Origin: Agrobacterium larrymoorei
GTDB lineage: Bacteria; Pseudomonadota; Alphaproteobacteria; Rhizobiales; Rhizobiaceae
Direction of reading: 5' to 3'
DNA: 64,000 nt
Assembly: GCF_030819275.1 (NCBI RefSeq)
Contig: NZ_JAUTBL010000002.1
Location: forward strand, 870,501 to 934,500
Positions within the stretch are counted from its first letter, which is position 1; the number at the start of each line of letters is the position of its first letter. The translations under genes and the position numbers were made by a program. The notes beneath the pieces are model-generated. The model worked only from the letters and a program-made list of their open reading frames with translations, was not told the DNA's origin and made no database searches. This document shows, piece by piece, positions 34,155 to 45,679 of the stretch.

Positions 34155-34260
34155 GCTAAAGCGCCGTGCGTCCTATTGGACGCACAAAGGACGCTCTATT
34201 TTTTTGAATCTACGCATCGTGCTTTCCGAAAATCGAGTCCGATTTTCGGGCCGATGCTGT
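34155..34260. repeat. RIME-like two-hairpin repeat overlapping a coding end
   Basis: Contains two perfect hairpins: GTGCGTCC-TATT-GGACGCAC (34166-34185) and CCGAAAATCG-AGTC-CGATTTTCGG (34226-34249), joined by a T-rich stretch. I recall this pattern as a frequent intergenic mosaic element in Rhizobium and Agrobacterium. It starts next to the GNAT stop and runs into the 3' end of the convergent regulator gene. Confidence 0.8.
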
Positions 34261-35238
34261 AGAGCTGAAGCGGCTGCGATAGGCAGCAGGCGTGGTGGAG
34301 AATTGCTGGCGGAAATGGTGGCGCAGATTGGCGGCGGAGCCGAGCCCTGAGCTTTCGGCTATTTCCTCAATCGTCACCGTCGATGTCTCCAGCAAGTCCT
34401 TGGCCTTTGAAAGTCGCTGCAGCAAAAGCCACTTCGCCGGCGTGGTGCCCGTTGCCGCCTCGAAGCGGCGCAGCAGTGTCCGAGCACTCATCCCTGCCAT
34501 AGCCGCCAGTTGCGCAACCGTGAAAGTCTTGGTGAGATCGGCCTGCATCGTATCAAGCAGCGGCCCGAGCCTTGCCTTTTCATGCGGCTCCGGCACGGCC
34601 TTGTCGATGAACTGCGCCTGTCCGCCGTCGCGATGCGGCGGTACGACCAACCGGCGCGCCACCATATTGGCCGCCTTGGTGTCGAAGTCGCGACGGATCA
34701 AATGCAGACAGAGATCGATGCCCGCCGCGCTGCCGGCGGAGGTCAGGACAGTGCCTTCATCGACATAGAGCACATCCGGCAAAACGGTGATGGCCGGATA
34801 ACGCTCTTCCAGAGCCTTGGTGTAACGCCAATGGGTGGTGGCGCGTCTGCCGTCGAGCAGCCCGCTTGCTGCCAGAACGAACACGCCGGAACAGATGGTA
34901 AGCAGCCTTGCACCATTCCCATGCGCCTTCCGCAATGCCGCGCAAAGCGCGTCTGGAACGGGGGCATCTATTCCGCGCCAGCCGGGCACGATGATGGTGC
35001 CCGCCTGCTCCACAAGCTCCAGGCCGCCATCGGTCACGAAACGGACGCCACCGGTTGCGCGCATTTCGCCGTCATCCACGGCCGCTACCGCGAAGCGATA
35101 CCAGTCCTCTCCCATTTCAGGACGAGCAAGACCGAAGACTTCCACGGCAACGCCAAATTCGAAGGTGCAGAGCCCGTCATAGGCGAGCGCCACGACGAGG
35201 CGGTTTGGACTGCTGCTCGGTTGCGAACGGTTTGTCAT
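34210..35238 (-). CDS. GlxA/FtrA-type AraC-family regulator
   Basis: A 342-residue protein. The N-terminal DJ-1/PfpI-like domain (about 13-185) has TICSGVFVLAASGLL with the elbow Cys. The C-terminal AraC DNA-binding domain (about 235-325) has two helix-turn-helix units (FTVAQLAAMAGMSARTLLRR and IEEIAESSGLGSAANLRHHF). It is divergent from the rhodanese gene, as in FtrA-rhodanese pairs, and probably controls it. The last 15 residues (ASARKSDSIFGKHDA) are encoded by a mosaic repeat and are not part of the family fold. Confidence 0.88.
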   Translation of the reverse strand: MTNRSQPSSSPNRLVVALAYDGLCTFEFGVAVEVFGLARPEMGEDWYRFAVAAVDDGEMRATGGVRFVTDGGLELVEQAGTIIVPGWRGIDAPVPDALCAALRKAHGNGARLLTICSGVFVLAASGLLDGRRATTHWRYTKALEERYPAITVLPDVLYVDEGTVLTSAGSAAGIDLCLHLIRRDFDTKAANMVARRLVVPPHRDGGQAQFIDKAVPEPHEKARLGPLLDTMQADLTKTFTVAQLAAMAGMSARTLLRRFEAATGTTPAKWLLLQRLSKAKDLLETSTVTIEEIAESSGLGSAANLRHHFRQQFSTTPAAYRSRFSSTASARKSDSIFGKHDA

Positions 35239-35327
35239 GATCTTTACGATATATGGCAATCCCGCCATCTGCAAAGGAGGAAAAGCACGATTTAAACTGG
35301 GGACGCTTTACGAAGAGGAGACAAACC

Positions 35328-35723
35328 ATGAGCTATGTCACTGAAATACCTACGGCCCCGGCAGAGATCATTATCGACCATTTCTCCAAACGCCTTTCGG
35401 TGGAGACCGATTGTTGGGATGTGTTTGCATCCATGGAAAAGGGCGAGCAGGACTTCGTGCTTTTGCATGTCGTCGGTTCGCCGGAGGTATTTGCAAAGCG
35501 CCACGTGCCGGGCGCCATCCATCTTCGCCATGCAGATATGACGGAAGAGCGCATGCGGGCATGGCCGAACGATACGGTCTTTGTCGTCTATTGCGCCGGT
35601 CCGCATTGCAATGGGGCGGATAGGGCGGCTCTGAACCTTGCCCGACTCGGGCGAAAGGTGAAGATCATGATCGGCGGCCTGGCCGGTTGGGCGGATGAAG
35701 GCTTTGCCTTCGCGACAGGTTAA
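35328..35723 (+). CDS. Rhodanese-like sulfurtransferase
   Basis: A 131-residue single-domain protein. The active-site loop YCAGPHCNGA carries C89, the persulfide-forming Cys, and a second Cys at 94. LHVVGSPEVFAKRHVPGAIHL is the usual CH2A region. GGAG lies seven bases before the ATG. It is divergent from the GlxA-type regulator, which likely regulates it. Confidence 0.88.
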   Translation: MSYVTEIPTAPAEIIIDHFSKRLSVETDCWDVFASMEKGEQDFVLLHVVGSPEVFAKRHVPGAIHLRHADMTEERMRAWPNDTVFVVYCAGPHCNGADRAALNLARLGRKVKIMIGGLAGWADEGFAFATG

Positions 35724-35725
35724 TG

Positions 35726-35756
35726 AATGAGGGCCGCATGTAACGCTGCCCTCATT
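35726..35756. terminator. Bidirectional hairpin between rhodanese gene and bioB
   Basis: AATGAGGGC (35726-35734) pairs with GCCCTCATT (35748-35756) across a 13-base loop. The stem lies between two convergent stops and can end transcripts from both sides; flanking T-runs are short. Confidence 0.55.
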
Positions 35757-35765
35757 TCTGTTGCT

Positions 35766-36761
35766 CTACGCCGCCGACGCTCTTTCCTGGGCTTCATCGA
35801 TCGGCCCGATGGTGGCGAGCAATTCAGCGTCCTCGCCGATCCCGGCATTGGGTGTGGTCAGCAGCGTATCGCCATAGAAGATCGAGTTGGCACCTGCCAT
35901 GAGGCAGAGGATTTGTGCCTCTCGGCTCAGGCTTGATCGACCGGCTGACAAGCGCACGGTGGATTGCGGCATAACGAGGCGTGCTGTCGCCACCACGCGG
36001 ACCAGTTCCAGCGGATCAATCCGCTCCCGCTTGGCAAGCGGCGTGCCTTCGACGGGGACCAGCGCGTTGATCGGCACGCTTTCCGGGTGGGGCGCGAAGC
36101 TCGCCAGCACCTGCAGCATCGCAGCGCGATCGCGAATGCTTTCGCCCATGCCGATAATGCCGCCGCTGCACAGTTCGATGCCTGCGGCGCGAACGGTGGA
36201 CAGCGTCTCCAACCGGTCCTGGTAAGTGCGGGTGGTGATGATGCGGCTATAGAATTCCGGGCTGGTATCGAGATTATGGTTGTAGGCGGTCAAGCCCGCT
36301 TTGGCCAGGCGCTCGGCCTGGTGCGGTTTCAGCATGCCGAGCGTGACGCAGGCTTCCATGTCGAGGCGGCGCACGCCTTCCACCATTTCGATGACCGCAT
36401 CGAACTCCTTGCCGTCACGCACCTGCCGCCAGGCAGCGCCCATACAGAAGCGCTCCGCACCAGCGGCTTTCGCCGTCGTTGCCATCGCCAGCACCTTTTG
36501 AGGGTTCATTAGCAGGTCGCGGGTGAGGTCGACCTCGCGATGATGAGCCGATTGCGGGCAGTAGGCGCAATTTTCCGGACAGCCGCCCGTCTTGATCGAC
36601 AGGAGGCTCGCTTTCTGCACACGGTTCGGGTCGTGATACTGCCGGTGGACCGCATCGGCGCGGCCCACGAGTTCGAGCAGCGGAAGCCGATAGAGCGCGG
36701 CAATTTCGTCGACGCTCCAGTCATGCCGGATCGCGCCATCCTCTTTCGAAGCGTTAGTCAT
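35766..36761 (-). CDS. bioB: Biotin synthase
   Basis: A 331-residue radical-SAM enzyme that inserts sulfur into dethiobiotin. The [4Fe-4S] ligands are C61, C65 and C68 ([12 protein letters not shown]). [19 protein letters not shown] and the [2Fe-2S]-associated Arg in STVRLSAGR are present. It overlaps the end of bioY by eight bases, so uptake and the last synthetic step share an mRNA. BioR boxes lie upstream of bioY. The other bio genes are not in the window. Confidence 0.96.
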   Translation of the reverse strand: MTNASKEDGAIRHDWSVDEIAALYRLPLLELVGRADAVHRQYHDPNRVQKASLLSIKTGGCPENCAYCPQSAHHREVDLTRDLLMNPQKVLAMATTAKAAGAERFCMGAAWRQVRDGKEFDAVIEMVEGVRRLDMEACVTLGMLKPHQAERLAKAGLTAYNHNLDTSPEFYSRIITTRTYQDRLETLSTVRAAGIELCSGGIIGMGESIRDRAAMLQVLASFAPHPESVPINALVPVEGTPLAKRERIDPLELVRVVATARLVMPQSTVRLSAGRSSLSREAQILCLMAGANSIFYGDTLLTTPNAGIGEDAELLATIGPIDEAQERASAA

Positions 36762-37329
36762 TGGCAGCTTTCTCCGTGGCCTTGACGTGAGGCAGAAGCA
36801 TCGAAGCAGCAGCGACGACGCCGATCTTCAGCAGATCGCCAAGGATGAAAGGTGCAACGCCGACGGAAAGCACCTTTGCTGCGGGAAGGAAGGCCAGCAG
36901 CCATGCCATACCGAAGGCATAGACCACGACAAGTCCGACCAGCATGGCGAAAACACGTCGCAACAACGTCCCGTTTTGAGCAAGCCATCCCGTGAGCCCG
37001 GAGGCCACAAGGAAGCCGGCAAGATATCCGCCGGTAGGCCCCATCATGTAGGCCAGCCCGACGCCGCGCTCGGGGGAGCCCGAGAAAACAGGCAGTCCAG
37101 CAGCACCCGCTGACAGATAGGCAATGAAGATGGCGCAGGCCATGCGCGGCCCAAGCGCGACGGCAAAGCCCATCACCGCCAACGTATGGAGCGTCATCGG
37201 TACCGGCCAAAAGGTAACCTGCGTCTTCGCTGCCAGCGTCATTAGTGCCACGCCAGCGATGACCGTAAGAGCCTGACGAGGCAGACTGCGTGTTGAACGA
37301 AGCGTGGAGGATATCTGAATGTTTTGCAT
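36754..37329 (-). CDS. bioY: BioY biotin transporter substrate-binding subunit
   Basis: A 191-residue membrane protein with six helices, [22 protein letters not shown] and [16 protein letters not shown] typical of BioY. It binds biotin in the S-component of an ECF-type transporter or works alone; no bioM/bioN ATPase or permease gene is adjacent. A TTATAGATAA BioR box lies 13 bases before the start codon. Confidence 0.93.
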   Translation of the reverse strand: MQNIQISSTLRSTRSLPRQALTVIAGVALMTLAAKTQVTFWPVPMTLHTLAVMGFAVALGPRMACAIFIAYLSAGAAGLPVFSGSPERGVGLAYMMGPTGGYLAGFLVASGLTGWLAQNGTLLRRVFAMLVGLVVVYAFGMAWLLAFLPAAKVLSVGVAPFILGDLLKIGVVAAASMLLPHVKATEKAAND

Positions 37330-37341
37330 GGCGCCCTAAAA

Positions 37342-37351
37342 TTATAGATAA
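37342..37351. promoter_or_regulatory. BioR box 1 (bioY-proximal)
   Basis: TTATAGATAA, the exact reverse complement of the alphaproteobacterial BioR consensus TTATCTATAA, 13 bases upstream of the bioY ATG. BioR, a GntR-family repressor, would block bioY-bioB expression when biotin is plentiful. The bioR gene is not in this window. Confidence 0.85.
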
Positions 37352-37424
37352 TTTAACGATGGAATTTAGCTTACTGGGAGTCTCGAAAGAGTCAAGGCGG
37401 AAAGAAAAGCCAAAAAATGCAATA

Positions 37425-37434
37425 TTATCTATAA
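37425..37434. promoter_or_regulatory. BioR box 2 (distal)
   Basis: TTATCTATAA, a perfect BioR consensus 73 bases beyond box 1. Two boxes about seven helical turns apart may allow looping or may serve a second, plus-strand transcript. I see no convincing gene there. Confidence 0.8.
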
Positions 37435-37719
37435 AAATATCGATCCTGATGAGGTCTATAGGTTTGAATCGAGACAGAAGGTCCCATCCGGCAGCATGGC
37501 GGACAAGGCAGGTGGGGGCTTAAAAAGGGAAATGCAGGTTGCCGACGAAAATGCGTCTAGCGGAGTGAGCGCGAGAGCTCTGCAATATGCGGTGGGAGAC
37601 GTCGTCCAAATTGTTTTGATGAAGACGACGGTGCGCCGGAGCGGCATGGGCAACAGGAGCGTGCCCTTTTGAAGACGTTTCTGTGTTCCGGAGGCTTGGA
37701 CATTCCGGACACAAAGTAA
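37435..37719. other. Spacer between the BioR boxes and msrB terminator
   Basis: Contains a 46-codon plus-strand open frame (MQVADENASSGVSARA..., 37530-37670) with a weak AAGGGAA before it. No family resemblance is seen and I do not call it a gene. Otherwise no feature is recognised. Confidence 0.35.
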
Positions 37720-37745
37720 AAAGCCGGCGCTCGCACGCCGGCTTT
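37720..37745 (-). terminator. Intrinsic terminator after msrB
   Basis: AAAGCCGGCG-CTCGCA-CGCCGGCTTT is a perfect 10-bp stem. Read on the minus strand it is followed by TTACTTTG, with the stem's own T-run. It lies 11 bases beyond the msrB stop. Confidence 0.85.
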
Positions 37746-37756
37746 GAATGTCATTC

Positions 37757-38167
37757 TTACGCTTGCGGTTCAAACACCATGGAGTGGCCGTTGATGCAGT
37801 AACGAAGGCCAGTCGGGGGTGGGCCGTCGGGGAAGACGTGGCCAAGATGACCGCCACAATTGGCGCAGCGGATCTCCGTGCGCACCATGCCATAGCTTAC
37901 ATCGCGATGCTCGGTGACGGCATCCGGTTTGACCGGCTCGAAATAGCTCGGCCACCCGCAACCGGCGTCGAACTTGGTGTCGGAGATGAAGAGCGGCTCG
38001 TCACAGGCGGCGCAACGGTACAGGCCCTTTTCAGTGCTGTTCCAATAGGGGCCGGTAAAGGCACGCTCGGTGCCGTGTTCGCGAAGGATTCGATACTGTT
38101 CCGGCGTGAGCTGTTCACGCCATTCGGCATCGGTCTTGGTGATTTTGGGAGATTTGAGATCGCTCAT
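37757..38167 (-). CDS. msrB: Peptide-methionine (R)-S-oxide reductase
   Basis: A 136-residue cytoplasmic repair enzyme reducing methionine-R-sulfoxide in proteins. The zinc ligands are C52/C55 (CAAC) and C101/C104 (CANC). The catalytic Cys is C124 in RYCINGHSM and the possible resolving Cys is C70 in [17 protein letters not shown] before the ATG supports the start at 38167; a longer frame upstream is basic and unrelated. Confidence 0.95.
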   Translation of the reverse strand: MSDLKSPKITKTDAEWREQLTPEQYRILREHGTERAFTGPYWNSTEKGLYRCAACDEPLFISDTKFDAGCGWPSYFEPVKPDAVTEHRDVSYGMVRTEIRCANCGGHLGHVFPDGPPPTGLRYCINGHSMVFEPQA

Positions 38168-38343
38168 CAGAGGCCCCTTTCTATTGTCGCAGATATAGGG
38201 ATGCTGCTTTGCTATTAAAAGAGGGACAAATCGGCGTGTAGTATGTCGTTTTCGCTGCTCAAAGGGTTGAGAGGTCTCGGCCTTTCCCATAATTCAGTCT
38301 GTTCTTATGGAGAGTCAGCAAGTGGCTCGCAAGGGGAGGCCAG

Positions 38344-40724
<2,381 letters not shown>

Positions 40725-40728
<4 letters not shown>

Positions 40729-41144
40729 ATACGCTGATCTTCAGAACTGCGGCACCCATCATCACCAGCCTGATGACGCTGTTTTCCATCTTCGTTCTTC
40801 TGCGCGGCCATAACGCCCCGGGCGGTGGCTTTATCGGCGGATTGATCGCCGTCTCGGCCCTGGCGATCTATGGCATTGCCTTCGGCGTCGAAACCGTGCG
40901 GCGTGCCATCATATTCCATCCGCTGTCGATTGCCGGTTTCGGCCTGCTGCTCGCAACACTCTCTGGCGTGACATCGCTCGTTGTCGACGTGCCGTTCATG
41001 ACCGGGCTGTGGATTTACCCAACCCTCTTCGGCGTCGAAGTGCCGCTTGCGACCGTCATCTCCTTCGACATCGGCGTCTATCTCGTCGTGGTCGGCGGCT
41101 TCACCTCCATCGCGCTTGCGCTGGAAGAAAGGGATCGCGACTGA
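40725..41144 (+). CDS. mrpB: Mrp antiporter subunit B
   Basis: A 139-residue membrane subunit with four helices and the family block [27 protein letters not shown] region near 28-50. ATGA overlap with mrpA and TGATG overlap with mrpC show translational coupling within the complex operon. Confidence 0.93.
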
Positions 41145-41521
41145 TGGAAGCGATCTTCTCTATCCTCGTGGGCATCTTCTTCTCGACGGCGATCTATCTC
41201 ATGCTGTCGCGTCACAGCGTGCGGCTTCTGCTTGGCATCGCGATCCTCGGCAATGCCGTCAATCTTCTGCTTTTCACTGCCGGGCGCCTGCATCGTGAGG
41301 TGCCGCCCATCATTCCCGCCGGTCTCGACGCACTGCCGGCCGATACCGCCAATCCGCTGCCTCAGGCCCTCATCCTGACCGCGATCGTCATTTCCTTCTG
41401 CTTCTTCTGTTTCCTGCTGGTCCTGGTCTGGCGGGCCTTCCAGGAGTTGAAGACGGACGACACGGACGAAATGCGCGCGGCCGAACCGCAAACCGAACCG
41501 CTTCCGCCGGTGGGGTATTGA
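41144..41521 (+). CDS. mrpC: Mrp antiporter subunit C
   Basis: A 125-residue NuoK-like subunit with three helices. GIAILGNAVNLLLFTAGRL and PQALILTAIVISFC with embedded polar residues are the proton-path region. Longer open frames upstream lie inside mrpB and are rejected; ATG 41144 overlaps the mrpB stop. A charged C-terminal tail (DDTDEMRAAEPQTEP) follows the last helix. Confidence 0.93.
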   Translation: MEAIFSILVGIFFSTAIYLMLSRHSVRLLLGIAILGNAVNLLLFTAGRLHREVPPIIPAGLDALPADTANPLPQALILTAIVISFCFFCFLLVLVWRAFQELKTDDTDEMRAAEPQTEPLPPVGY

Positions 41522-43104
41522 TGCCCGCGCAGTTCCTCCTCGCCGCATCCGGCCCGATATCTGCTGCCGATCTCTCCGCTGCACTCGTCATGCAGCCCAC
41601 CACCCTTGCCGATTGGTTGATCGTGCTGCCCGTAGCGCTCTGCATCGGTCTCGGTGCGGTGCTGATGATGATCCGCCACCAGACCCGCCTCCACGCCCCA
41701 ATCGCAATTGCAGGATTTGCCATCCTCGTCGGGCTTGATGCCGCACTTGTCTGGCGTGTCGCTTTTGATGGATCCTTCACCATGGTGATGGGGCGCTGGC
41801 TTCCGCCCTTTGGCATCGCCTTTACCGCGGATCTGACGGGAGCGTTGTTTGCGTTGACCGGAGCTATCGTGGCGCTGGTTTGCGCCATCCATGCGGCACG
41901 CGATATCGATGAAACGGGGAGGCGGTACGGCTTCTACCCATTCCTGATGCTGTTGATGGCGGGCGTTACCGGCGCCTTTCTTACCGGCGATATCTTCAAC
42001 CTCTATGTCTGGTTTGAGGTCTTGCTCGTCTCCTCCTTCGGCCTCATCGTCCTCGGCTCGACGCGGGAGCAGATCGATGGCGCGCTGAAATATGGCATCC
42101 TCAATCTGATCGGAACGACGCTGTTCCTGATTGCCGTCGGTTATCTCTATGCCATCTTCGGCACGCTCAACATGGCCGATATCGCCCGGAAGGCGACGAC
42201 CGTGGGCGAGACCGCGCCGTTGATCACGCTGGCATCTTTGTTCACGCTCGCCTTTGCCATGAAGGCCGCTGCCTTTCCGGTCAATTTTTGGCTGCCTGCA
42301 TCCTACCACACGCCGAAAATCGTGGTTTCCGCACTCTTCGGCGGCCTGCTCACCAAGGTCGGTGTCTATGCTCTGCTGCGTGTCATGGTCATGCTGTTTC
42401 CGGTTCAGCGGGAGGAATTGAGCTTTATCATCGCAGTTTCGGCAGAGGTCACGATGATCCTAGGCGCCATGGGCGCCCTTGCCCAAAACGATCTGCGCCG
42501 CATGCTTGGCTATATCGTCATTTCTGGCATCGGCTACATGATGGCAGGCATTGCGATCGGTACCCAGGCAGCACTTGGCGGCGTGGTGTTCTACGCGCTG
42601 AACTCCATGGTGCTGATGACCGCCCTCTATCTCGCTGTCGGACACGCAGCGCGTCTCGGCGGTGCCTGGACGCTGTCCGGGCTGGGCGGCCTATACGCGA
42701 GAGCGCCATGGTTCTCGGCGATGGTGCTGGCACTCTTCTTCGCCGGAGCGGGCTTGCCACCCTTTTCCGGTTTCTGGCCAAAAGCCATGCTGACGAAATC
42801 CGCTATCGATATCGGTGCATGGTGGCTTGCTGCCGCCATTTTGGTTTCGGGCTTCATCTCCACCATCGCCTTGGCAAGAGCGTTTCTTCTCTGCTTCTGG
42901 AGACCGTCTACGGATGGCGCGCCGCGTACCGCTTCGGATGTGAAAGCGCCGTCCATAACGCCTGTCGCAGTACTAACAGCGCTGATCATTGCGGTCGGGC
43001 TTTTCCCTGAATCCCTGATGAAATTCAGCCAGGATGCCGCTTCTACACTTGGCGATCCATCCTCCTATATCCGCTCTGTCTTTCCGGAAGGAGCGCTTCG
43101 ATGA
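41521..43104 (+). CDS. mrpD: Mrp antiporter subunit D
   Basis: A 527-residue NuoM/N-like antiporter subunit of about 14 helices. Key Glu lies in YVWFEVLLVSSFGLIVL (about 155-170) and the Lys region in FAMKAAAFPVNFWLPASYHTP. The ATG shares one base with the mrpC stop. It is the second proton-pumping-type module besides mrpA. Confidence 0.95.
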   Translation: MPAQFLLAASGPISAADLSAALVMQPTTLADWLIVLPVALCIGLGAVLMMIRHQTRLHAPIAIAGFAILVGLDAALVWRVAFDGSFTMVMGRWLPPFGIAFTADLTGALFALTGAIVALVCAIHAARDIDETGRRYGFYPFLMLLMAGVTGAFLTGDIFNLYVWFEVLLVSSFGLIVLGSTREQIDGALKYGILNLIGTTLFLIAVGYLYAIFGTLNMADIARKATTVGETAPLITLASLFTLAFAMKAAAFPVNFWLPASYHTPKIVVSALFGGLLTKVGVYALLRVMVMLFPVQREELSFIIAVSAEVTMILGAMGALAQNDLRRMLGYIVISGIGYMMAGIAIGTQAALGGVVFYALNSMVLMTALYLAVGHAARLGGAWTLSGLGGLYARAPWFSAMVLALFFAGAGLPPFSGFWPKAMLTKSAIDIGAWWLAAAILVSGFISTIALARAFLLCFWRPSTDGAPRTASDVKAPSITPVAVLTALIIAVGLFPESLMKFSQDAASTLGDPSSYIRSVFPEGALR

Positions 43105-43580
43105 CTCTTTTCCTCATCGGCTCTCTTTTCGTCATTATCTGGCTTGCAATTTCAGCCAGCTACACGCTTGCTAACCTTCTTCTTGGCATCGTCATCGCGG
43201 CATTGTCGCTCGGTCTGATCCGCCACCAGATCGTTAGGAGCGATAGCAGGCGGGTCCATGTCATTCCGCTCCTGTCGCTGGTGGTGCTGTTCATCAAGGA
43301 ATTGGCGCTGTCCGCTTGGACAGTCGCAAGGCTGGTGGTTCGGCCGAAGATAGAGTTGAGGCCGGGCATCTTTGCCTATCCGCTCACCGTTCAGGGCGAC
43401 TTCGAAATCGCTCTCCTCGCCAATCTGATTACCCTGACGCCCGGCACGCTTTCGGTCGATGTGACCGACGACCGCAAAACGCTCTATGTCCACGCGCTGG
43501 ACTGCAGCGATGTTGAGGCGACCAGAAAGTCGATTGCCGCCGGGTTCGAGCGCAAGATCATGGAGGCCTTTACGAGATGA
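43101..43580 (+). CDS. mrpE: Mrp antiporter subunit E
   Basis: A 159-residue membrane subunit: two N-terminal helices and a cytoplasmic beta domain with [25 protein letters not shown], the MrpE signature. It overlaps mrpD by four bases (ATGA) and mrpF by four. Confidence 0.93.
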   Translation: MTLFLIGSLFVIIWLAISASYTLANLLLGIVIAALSLGLIRHQIVRSDSRRVHVIPLLSLVVLFIKELALSAWTVARLVVRPKIELRPGIFAYPLTVQGDFEIALLANLITLTPGTLSVDVTDDRKTLYVHALDCSDVEATRKSIAAGFERKIMEAFTR

Positions 43581-43993
43581 CGCCGGAACTCCTTGTGTCT
43601 TACGCCTCTTTTGCGGCTCTCCTCATATTGTGCGTCGCTTTTTTGCTTACCGTTTACAGGGCCGTCGTCGGACCGACCCTGCCGGATCGAGTTGTCGCTC
43701 TCGATATGCTCGTGGGAATCGCCATCGGTTTTATCGCAGTCATCGCGATTCGCACCGGCTTCAACCTCTATATCGATATCGCCATTGCTCTCTGTTTGGT
43801 GGGTTTCCTGGCAACGGTGGCCTTTGCCCGCTTCATTCTGTCGCGCCAACCGGAAAATAGGATCGATAAAATACAAATTCCTGACGCTTCAGACGTTGTT
43901 TCGCCGTCTCAGACACTGCGAAATGTAACAGGTAAAGTGCGGAAAAGCGCTGCCAAAGGTCGTGGAAAAAAGGCGAAAGACAGGGCGGAATGA
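43577..43993 (+). CDS. mrpF: Mrp antiporter subunit F with Lys-rich C-terminal tail
   Basis: A 138-residue protein. The first 95 residues form the usual three-helix MrpF ([35 protein letters not shown]). About 40 further residues ([21 protein letters not shown], then [13 protein letters not shown]) form a basic, probably cytoplasmic tail not normally present in MrpF. The gene overlaps mrpG by four bases. Confidence 0.92.
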   Translation: MTPELLVSYASFAALLILCVAFLLTVYRAVVGPTLPDRVVALDMLVGIAIGFIAVIAIRTGFNLYIDIAIALCLVGFLATVAFARFILSRQPENRIDKIQIPDASDVVSPSQTLRNVTGKVRKSAAKGRGKKAKDRAE

Positions 43994-44331
43994 GTTGGGT
44001 AATCGCATTGGTTGTAGCCGTGCTGTGTATCGGCGGAGCTCTATTTTCGCTCACCGCCGCCATCGGTGTTAACCGCCTCCCGGATTTCTATACGCGAATG
44101 CATGCTGCCTCGAAGGCAGGCACCGTGGGCTCCGCCCTTCTTCTTTTGGCAGTTGGCCTTTATTCCCAACAGCTTGCGGTATTGGGGTGCGCGCTCGTCG
44201 GCTTTTTATTTGTGGTTTTGACCGCTCCAATATCGGCGCATTTGCTTGCTAAATCTGCGCATCAGGCTGGATATAAATCCTCTTCCCAGACTGTCAAAGA
44301 CGACCTGAAAGCAGATCGAAAGTTCAAATAA
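43990..44331 (+). CDS. mrpG: Mrp antiporter subunit G
   Basis: A 113-residue membrane subunit. [22 protein letters not shown] is the MrpG signature and [17 protein letters not shown] the end of the core. It is the last gene of the operon, giving the complete A-to-G set required for Na+/H+ exchange and alkaline or salt tolerance. Confidence 0.93.
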   Translation: MSWVIALVVAVLCIGGALFSLTAAIGVNRLPDFYTRMHAASKAGTVGSALLLLAVGLYSQQLAVLGCALVGFLFVVLTAPISAHLLAKSAHQAGYKSSSQTVKDDLKADRKFK

Positions 44332-44744
44332 AAAAACATCTTCGCCCTAAACTTGTATGCTTTTCTTCTACTGAAAAATTTTGTTACCCGTTATTTTTTA
44401 CATATCAATTTCTGTAAATCTTGTCTGAGTTGTTCCAAAATAATATCTGGACTTTTTTTGGTTAGGTGCTATCCACGGTACGCAAAGTTGCTGATGTTGA
44501 TTTGCTTTTCGTTATTGGCGTTCCGTCGCTGCCTACATAGGACTGAAAAGTCTTGGCGGGTGACTTGCCGGAAATACAGTCACGAATGACGCAAATCGCG
44601 CCGGTATATTCCACCTTTTCTGCATGAGGCTCAGGGTTGGCTTCGTGTCATACACACAGGTGCAGTTTCGCTGGCCGTACTTTGCAATATTGGCGAATGT
44701 GGCTTTGCCCGTCGCTACGCGTGACATGAACAGGAGATATTTCA
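44332..44744. other. AT-rich 413-base leader/promoter region before mucR
   Basis: No gene seen. The left half is strongly AT-rich with T-runs. Near 44604 it has GGTATATTCCACC, reminiscent of AT-rich Ros/MucR operators. MucR-type proteins are generally autoregulated, so an operator here is plausible. The long distance allows an extended 5' leader. Confidence 0.45.
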
Positions 44745-45173
44745 ATGACGGAAACTACATATGGCGGAGCGCAGAATCTGCTCGTCGAGCTGACTGCGGA
44801 TATCGTTGCCGCATATGTTAGCCACCATGTCGTTCCGGTTGCGGAACTTCCAAGCCTGATTTCCGACGTCCACAACGCGCTGAATGGCACCTCTGCCCCG
44901 GCTGTGGCTTCGGTTAGCGTCGAAAAGCAGAAGCCTGCGGTTTCTGTGCGTAAGTCGGTTCAGGATGATCAGATCATCTGTTTGGAATGTGGCGGATCTT
45001 TCAAGTCGCTCAAGCGTCATTTGACGACACATCACAATATTACGCCGGAAGAATACCGCGAAAAGTGGGATCTTCCGGTGGATTACCCGATGGTGGCTCC
45101 AGCCTATGCAGAAGCGCGTTCGCGCCTGGCAAAGGAAATGGGTCTCGGCCAGCGTCGCAAATCCGGTCGCTGA
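44745..45173 (+). CDS. mucR: MucR/Ros-family zinc-finger transcriptional regulator
   Basis: A 142-residue regulator. The C-terminal bacterial zinc finger has C79, C82, H92 and H96/97 in [19 protein letters not shown], followed by the basic helix [11 protein letters not shown]. The N-terminus ([17 protein letters not shown]) is the oligomerisation region. This H-NS-like family controls exopolysaccharide, motility, cell cycle and, in Agrobacterium, vir genes. AGGAGA lies eight bases before the ATG. It could equally be named ros. Confidence 0.93.
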   Translation: MTETTYGGAQNLLVELTADIVAAYVSHHVVPVAELPSLISDVHNALNGTSAPAVASVSVEKQKPAVSVRKSVQDDQIICLECGGSFKSLKRHLTTHHNITPEEYREKWDLPVDYPMVAPAYAEARSRLAKEMGLGQRRKSGR

Positions 45174-45203
45174 TCTCTTCGCAGCAGCATTCGCAAAGAC
45201 ACG

Positions 45204-45229
45204 AAAGCCGGCCTATTTGGGTCGGCTTT
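45204..45229 (+). terminator. Intrinsic terminator after mucR
   Basis: AAAGCCGGCC and GGTCGGCTTT pair over 10 positions (one G-U) around a six-base loop and are followed by TTG. It lies 30 bases past the mucR stop. Confidence 0.85.
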
Positions 45230-45310
45230 TTGCGTTTCATCGGTGAACTGCCAGCGGTGCCGCCGCAACCAATAAAGAGGCTGGAGCGATATCATGATCG
45301 CGCCAGCCTT

Positions 45311-45663
45311 AGAGCGTTTCCTTGTTAAATAGAAACGTTCTGCCGGAGCAGGTTTTCGTCAGGGCAAAGGCGATTGGCGAAGGGCATACCCAAAGGTACG
45401 GTCGAGCCGATCGCCTTTGAGCCTGGCGGAAAGATGCCCGGCCCTCCCGTCGCGCCGCTTCGCCGTGCGAAGCGATTAGCGCGCCGGGCGATTGAAGCTC
45501 TTGCAGATTTGCCAGCAAATCTGCGGGAGGGTTGGTTGAAACGGGCCACCTGCTTGCCCGGACGGCTTGGCCGTATGCTTTGGCTACGGCACGCGCCCTC
45601 CGGACAATCAGTCGATCCCGTTTGAACCAACAGAACTGTTTCTATTTAACAAGGAAACGCTCT
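45311..45663. mobile_element. 353-bp inverted-repeat element (MITE/mosaic type)
   Basis: The ends are a near-perfect inverted repeat of 32-33 bp: AGAGCGTTTCCTTGTTAAAT, continuing AGAAACGTTCTG, on the left (45311-45342), and its complement with one extra base on the right (45631-45663). Nested inside are a pair of about 14 bp (CAAAGGCGATTGGC near 45363 and GCCGATCGCCTTTG near 45406), a pair of 15 bp (GTTGGTTGAAACGGG and CCCGTTTGAACCAAC) and a GCAGATTTGC/GCAAATCTGC hairpin. There is no transposase. An open frame across it on both strands is a by-product of its composition. Confidence 0.75.
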
Positions 45664-45679
45664 AAGCGGCTTGTTCCGG

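Noticed and set aside
37530..37670. 46-codon plus-strand gene near the distal BioR box
   Set aside because: Weak ribosome-binding site and no recognisable family; coding evidence insufficient.
45325..45630. Open frames on both strands inside the inverted-repeat element
   Set aside because: They follow from the repeat's composition; no ribosome-binding site and low-complexity translation.
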